Shown: positions 60,892-64,000 of the stretch, piece by piece
Numbering within the stretch: the first letter of the stretch is position 1
How the letters are laid out: the number at the start of each line of letters is the position of its first letter
DNA from: Kibdelosporangium persicum
GTDB lineage: Bacteria > Actinomycetota > Actinomycetes > Mycobacteriales > Pseudonocardiaceae
Assembly (NCBI RefSeq): GCF_013280595.1
Contig: NZ_JAAATY010000029.1
Location: 61,624-125,623, forward strand
Reading direction: 5' to 3'
DNA length: 64,000 nucleotides
The notes under the pieces: model-generated
What the model was told of the DNA's origin: nothing
What the model saw: only the letters and a program-made list of their open reading frames with translations
Databases searched by the model: none
Program-made: the position numbers and the translations under genes

Positions 60892-61455
60892 TCACCCTGA
60901 AATCAGTTCAGCCAGTCTTGCGCGCGAAAATTCTTGCGCGCGCACCCTCATCACCTGAACGAAATCGTGATCATCAGGATCTTCAGTCCGCGACAGAGAT
61001 GCGATGTCAGCTTCTTGATTCCGGAGCTCGATTTCATATCTGTCCACCCCGTCGTCCAGCTCCTCCGAGATGTATTCAGCCGAGTTGAGTGCATGGTTCG
61101 AGCAGCTGATCACATCTACAAGATCTCCAGTCTCTCTGTACTTCGCCGCGTAGTGCAACGTGGCAGCTGCGTCGTAGGCGTACGCCAACAAACCCGGCGG
61201 CTCCTCGTCGCCCGCCAGTTCTGGAAACGACCTAATATTTTCAGCGATCTCACCCCAAGAGATTTGAGGCTGGGATTGCCAGAGTAGGTCGAGGTAGCGG
61301 ATCGCCATGTCTGCATCCTGAGCCCGCGCAACATCGGAGCCCACCAGGCCGGTGAAGAGCTGAGCCATTCGCTCTGCACACGAAGCAACAAAGATCCTCA
61401 TCTGATCTGAACTCGCACTCTCCGAGAACTCCCGGATAACTGATTCGCTACTCAC
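60892..61455 (-). CDS. Probable immunity protein, paralogue B of a new family
   Basis: 187-aa all-alpha protein: IFVASCAERMAQLFTGLVGSDVARAQDADMAIRYLDLLWQ. It shares CAERMxQxFTGL and the LD/DDLWQ helix with the 60054-60611 protein. Its GTG start (61455) overlaps the stop of the deaminase toxin module (GTGA), the classic coupling of toxin and immunity. It is thus the best candidate for protection against that deaminase. Confidence 0.72.
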   Translation of the reverse strand: MSSESVIREFSESASSDQMRIFVASCAERMAQLFTGLVGSDVARAQDADMAIRYLDLLWQSQPQISWGEIAENIRSFPELAGDEEPPGLLAYAYDAAATLHYAAKYRETGDLVDVISCSNHALNSAEYISEELDDGVDRYEIELRNQEADIASLSRTEDPDDHDFVQVMRVRAQEFSRARLAELISG

Positions 61456-62400
61456 CACTCGAAAGCCCTAATCTTGGTCCCTGATTCGTTCTGATACACG
61501 CGACCAGCGATTCGGCCACCGGTTGCCCTGATTAGTGGCGCACAAACTTCACTGCATACGCTCCTTGAGGCGCCTCCAGCAATCGGGGACCACCCCATTT
61601 CATTGATGTACGGGAGTGCATTTTGCTCAGCGTGAGTCCCGCGAATGTTCCGAGCAGGCACCTCCACTCCACTAAGCATCGCTTTCTGCGCCCTATTCAA
61701 ACCACGTCCACTGCCAGCAACCACGTGCACGACACCGTCTGGGGTTTGCGCACTGACTACGGCAACCGTTGACTTCTCCCTAGCTATATCGCTGCCGGCT
61801 TGACCGTGAATCTCGGATGCACGGTCGGCCAATGCTTGGGCGTCACCGCAGTTGTGAACCAGGACTGGAGTGGCCCCTGCCAGCACATTGTATGTATGGG
61901 TGCCGTCGACGGTGAGGTCGTGGGCGGGAGTGTGGTTGGTGTAGTGACGGACGGCGGTCACCTGGACCCAGGTGCCTGCTGACGTTTGAAGCCAGGAACC
62001 AGCCGTGATGTTGACGATCGGGACCCAGGCGTTGAGGTCGGCGACCCAGATCGGGTGCCAGTCGGTCCCCTCCAGCGTGGCGGTGGCCGAGCCTGCGTGC
62101 CGTCGGTGTCGATGGTCAGTTCGGTACGGGTCGGCTCGTCACTGTGCACCCAGGTCGCCACCACAGGACGGGCTTCGGTACGACCGGTCTCGGGATCAGT
62201 GGCCAGCACCACGTCGCCGAGCTTGACATCCTCAATCGGCTTCGACGAACCATCAGCCAACAACACCAACGTGCCCGGCGGAAAACTATGTCGCTGACAC
62301 GTCGTGGGCTTGTCCTTCGCCGCCGCCCGCGCAGCGTCCCCAGCCTCGGCGTAAATGTTGCTGATCCACATCTTGCGCGGACTCTCTCCGACCTCACAAA
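61452..62400 (-). pseudogene. Frameshifted HINT-deaminase toxin module
   Basis: N-part: HINT start CQRHSFPPGTLVLLADGSSKPIEDVKLGDVVLATDPETG. A one-base deletion near 62088-62100 moves the frame; after correction DWHPIWVADLNAWVPIVNI and DLTVDGTHTYNVLAGATPVLVHNC complete the HINT domain. The C-part is a deaminase-type toxin with THAEQNALPYI and SVCSEVCAPLI as the zinc motifs. The C-terminal frame runs open to the immunity gene at 61455. It is a broken unit unless the shift is a sequencing error. Confidence 0.8.
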
Positions 62401-62411
62401 CGCCGGAATGG

Positions 62412-62711
62412 TCACACAGGCAGCCGCTTCCTGACGGCTTCAAACCTGCACTGGCGGACGATCCCGAAATTGGACGCGATGATCGCCATCTCATCCGTGC
62501 CATTGTGATCACCGACAATCCACGTCAGTTGACCATTGGCCGAGTTACGCATCGCGATACCACCACCAGCGTGGCTGTAGTACCGCTTAGCCACCGCATT
62601 ATCACTTCTCTTATGCAGGCACAGGCATCTACCAGAAATGAACGCTTGCCGGACAAAATACTCAAAGCAGTTGGCCTCGCCATCGAATGAGGCCAACTGC
62701 CCATTGCTCAC
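62412..62711 (-). pseudogene. RHS core-end fragment
   Basis: RYYSHAGGGIAMRNSANGQLTWIVGDHNGTDEMAI is the RHS ending that precedes a toxin tip. The 40 residues before it are unlike RHS, and the frame ends at 62412 while the HINT module continues in another frame. So the core and tip were joined imperfectly. The GTG at 62711 overlaps the immunity gene stop. Confidence 0.7.
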
Positions 62712-63367
62712 TGACCGAGTAGTTCACTCATTCGCATGAGGTAAACGAGCCCTTGACTCTCCGCGCGGAAGTATACAGTATCCAGAGCGTCGATTTCTTC
62801 GGACTCAGACCGAGCGAACAGTTCATCTATATCTTGCGACTGCATACGATACTGAGCCATCATATTGGCCCACTGAACAATCCCCCCGGACGCAGGATCT
62901 GCGTCTGCAAGGCCTTCTGCCCATACGATATCCACATCAAGCGCACTCAATACCGCATCGTAAGCCGCAGACCGAGACTCATTGACGAAGGCGTCGAATG
63001 CCGACATAACCGCCTCAACAGTGGACATCACCAACAATTCGGGCAAATCAATGTCACCGGCCTCAAGACGGGCAAGGTCCTTGGTTGCTGCCGCTTCCGC
63101 CTCGCCGATTCGACGTGTCGCGATCTCTGCCGTCGCACCATCCTGACGCCGTAAAAAGCGCCAGGCTGCAATGATCGCATCGTGCACCTCTTCATAACCG
63201 CGCACAAACGAACGAACCTCGGAGTACACCTGATACACGGGCAGAACTCGGTGTGCGGCAGCCAACGCGAGCGCAGTCACTCGCGCGGGAGGCATGCCGT
63301 CACATGCCTCCCGAATTCGTCTAGCTTCCTGGTCAGCAAGCATAGCTACTTTGACCATATTTAACAC
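62708..63367 (-). CDS. Probable immunity protein, divergent member of the new family
   Basis: 219-aa all-alpha protein following the deaminase module by 21 bases. ALAAAHRVLPVYQVYSEVRSFVRGYEEVHDAIIAAWRFL has the same spacing as FAARCAERMVQVFTGL...DAAIIAMDDLWQ of the paralogues, so it may be a distant member, but the identity is low. Start GTG at 63367 or ATG at 63358. Predicted to neutralise the deaminase of 63389-63850. Confidence 0.6.
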   Translation of the reverse strand: MLNMVKVAMLADQEARRIREACDGMPPARVTALALAAAHRVLPVYQVYSEVRSFVRGYEEVHDAIIAAWRFLRRQDGATAEIATRRIGEAEAAATKDLARLEAGDIDLPELLVMSTVEAVMSAFDAFVNESRSAAYDAVLSALDVDIVWAEGLADADPASGGIVQWANMMAQYRMQSQDIDELFARSESEEIDALDTVYFRAESQGLVYLMRMSELLGQ

Positions 63368-63388
63368 TGGACAACGACCCGGCTCCTA

Positions 63389-63850
63389 TCAGTTCCAGGC
63401 AGCGGTTCGCGGGCCAGTAATAGTAGCACCTTGCCTGACGAGAAAACGACGGCACAGTGGACAAAAGGCTCGACTCGCCGTGATCGCAGTCGGTTGGAGC
63501 CCAAGATACCTGGCGGTCAGCACTGCTTTGACCTCCGCATGGAATGGAATAGAAATAGAAACAGAAATCCCGCGAGGATCCCTTGCCTTAAATACATCCT
63601 TTTGCTTTCCTGAAATGTTCGAGTTCGCGCCGACGGCAGCGATGTCGACATCACCGCCCGCGCCCTTCGCGTGCAGAACGGCGGTTGTTCGGAACTTCTG
63701 TCCACCCTTTGAGATCTTTGCGTGTACAGCGTCAGCATGATCTTCTAGGTGTTTCGTGTCCGACGGTGGGTCACTGCAGTTGTGGACGAGTACTGGCGTG
63801 GCACCCGCCCGCACATGGTACGAGTGGATGCCAGGCCTTCGGCGTTCCAC
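63389..63850 (-). CDS. Orphan HINT-tail deaminase toxin module
   Basis: The frame starts with the tail of a HINT domain (GIHSYHVRAGATPVLVHNC) and continues with a deaminase-type toxin: HAEVKAVLTARYLGLQP, then TASRAFCPLCRRFLVRQGATITGP, giving the HAE and CPLC zinc motifs. It would deaminate cytidine in DNA, RNA or nucleotides. It is joined out of frame to an RHS repeat at about 63835, so it has no delivery domain here. The GTG at 63850 is not a convincing start. Confidence 0.72.
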   Translation of the reverse strand: MERRRPGIHSYHVRAGATPVLVHNCSDPPSDTKHLEDHADAVHAKISKGGQKFRTTAVLHAKGAGGDVDIAAVGANSNISGKQKDVFKARDPRGISVSISIPFHAEVKAVLTARYLGLQPTAITASRAFCPLCRRFLVRQGATITGPRTAAWN

Positions 63851-64000
63851 TCCAGCGTCTGGGTGTTGCCGCCGATCTTGCGAGTCCGCATGTTGCCGGA
63901 CTCGTCGTAGGTGTACTCGTCTTTCGACGTGCCGTTCGGACCCACCCGGGTCACCGAGGCCAGCGAGTGCGGGCGCACCGCGCCTGGCCCGGATGGCGGG
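63790..64000 (-). pseudogene. RHS repeat fragment, continues past right edge
   Basis: Minus-strand frame open to the edge: PGAVRPHSLASVTRVGPNG and DEYTYDESGNMRTRKIGGNTQTLEWNAEGLA are RHS repeats. After NAEGLA it changes into unrelated sequence in this frame, while the HINT-deaminase module continues one frame over. Part of an RHS protein whose main body lies outside the window, or another relic. Confidence 0.7.

Overview
The window is high-GC DNA from a filamentous-type actinobacterium. Supporting signs are GlgE-type alpha-glucan metabolism, an Rv1355c-like E1/nitroreductase fusion, a clpP-clpP-popR locus like that of Streptomyces, CebR-type TGGGAGCGCTCCCA operators, and many Sec or Tat secreted glycoside hydrolases. 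The gene mix fits Pseudonocardiaceae or Streptomyces relatives, but I cannot name a genus. No rRNA, tRNA, CRISPR or replication origin was seen.

Layout. 0-9 kb: glgE, a sugar-nucleotide-type dehydrogenase, a secreted subtilase, an AfsR-like BTAD/NB-ARC regulator and a DrrAB-type ABC exporter. 9-15 kb: plant-polysaccharide enzymes, namely a GH30, a four-domain SGNH-CBM2-sugar dehydrogenase-CBM2 protein and a GH5, around a perfect CebR-like operator. 15-18.4 kb: an SRPBCC-ArsR-DUF899 operon with its own palindromic operator, an alpha/beta hydrolase and an ankyrin protein. 18.4-20.6 kb: a CadC-type metal sensor with a P1B ATPase. 20.8-26 kb: small housekeeping or unknown genes and a second GH30 under another CebR-like operator.

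26.1-36.7 kb is the most notable block. Nine tightly overlapping genes encode what looks like a Pel/galactosaminogalactan-type exopolysaccharide system: a CE4/CE18-like deacetylase, a PelF-like GT4, a PelG-like membrane protein, a nucleotidyltransferase, two epimerases, a UDP-HexNAc-type dehydrogenase and two GH114-like hydrolases. It is followed by a GNAT gene, the Rv1355c-like fusion, a DUF5995 protein, an M14 carboxypeptidase, an aldo/keto reductase with a divergent AraC regulator, and a Tat-secreted beta-helix protein.

46-55.9 kb: a 160-bp MITE-like element with CTAG duplications, LysR/acyl-CoA dehydrogenase/thiolase genes, clpP3-clpP4-popR (the second ClpP lacks its catalytic serine), a GH76-GH43 operon under a GAGAGCGCTCTC operator, and a five-bladed tachylectin-like secreted protein.

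55.9-64 kb is visibly AT-richer and almost entirely on the minus strand. It is the eroded tail of an RHS polymorphic-toxin locus: RHS repeat fragments, HINT tails, two deaminase-type toxin modules (one frameshifted, one joined out of frame to an RHS repeat) and a string of immunity genes (three members of a probable new family, an Imm1, a SUKH and a HEAT-like protein). The parent RHS gene probably lies beyond the right edge.
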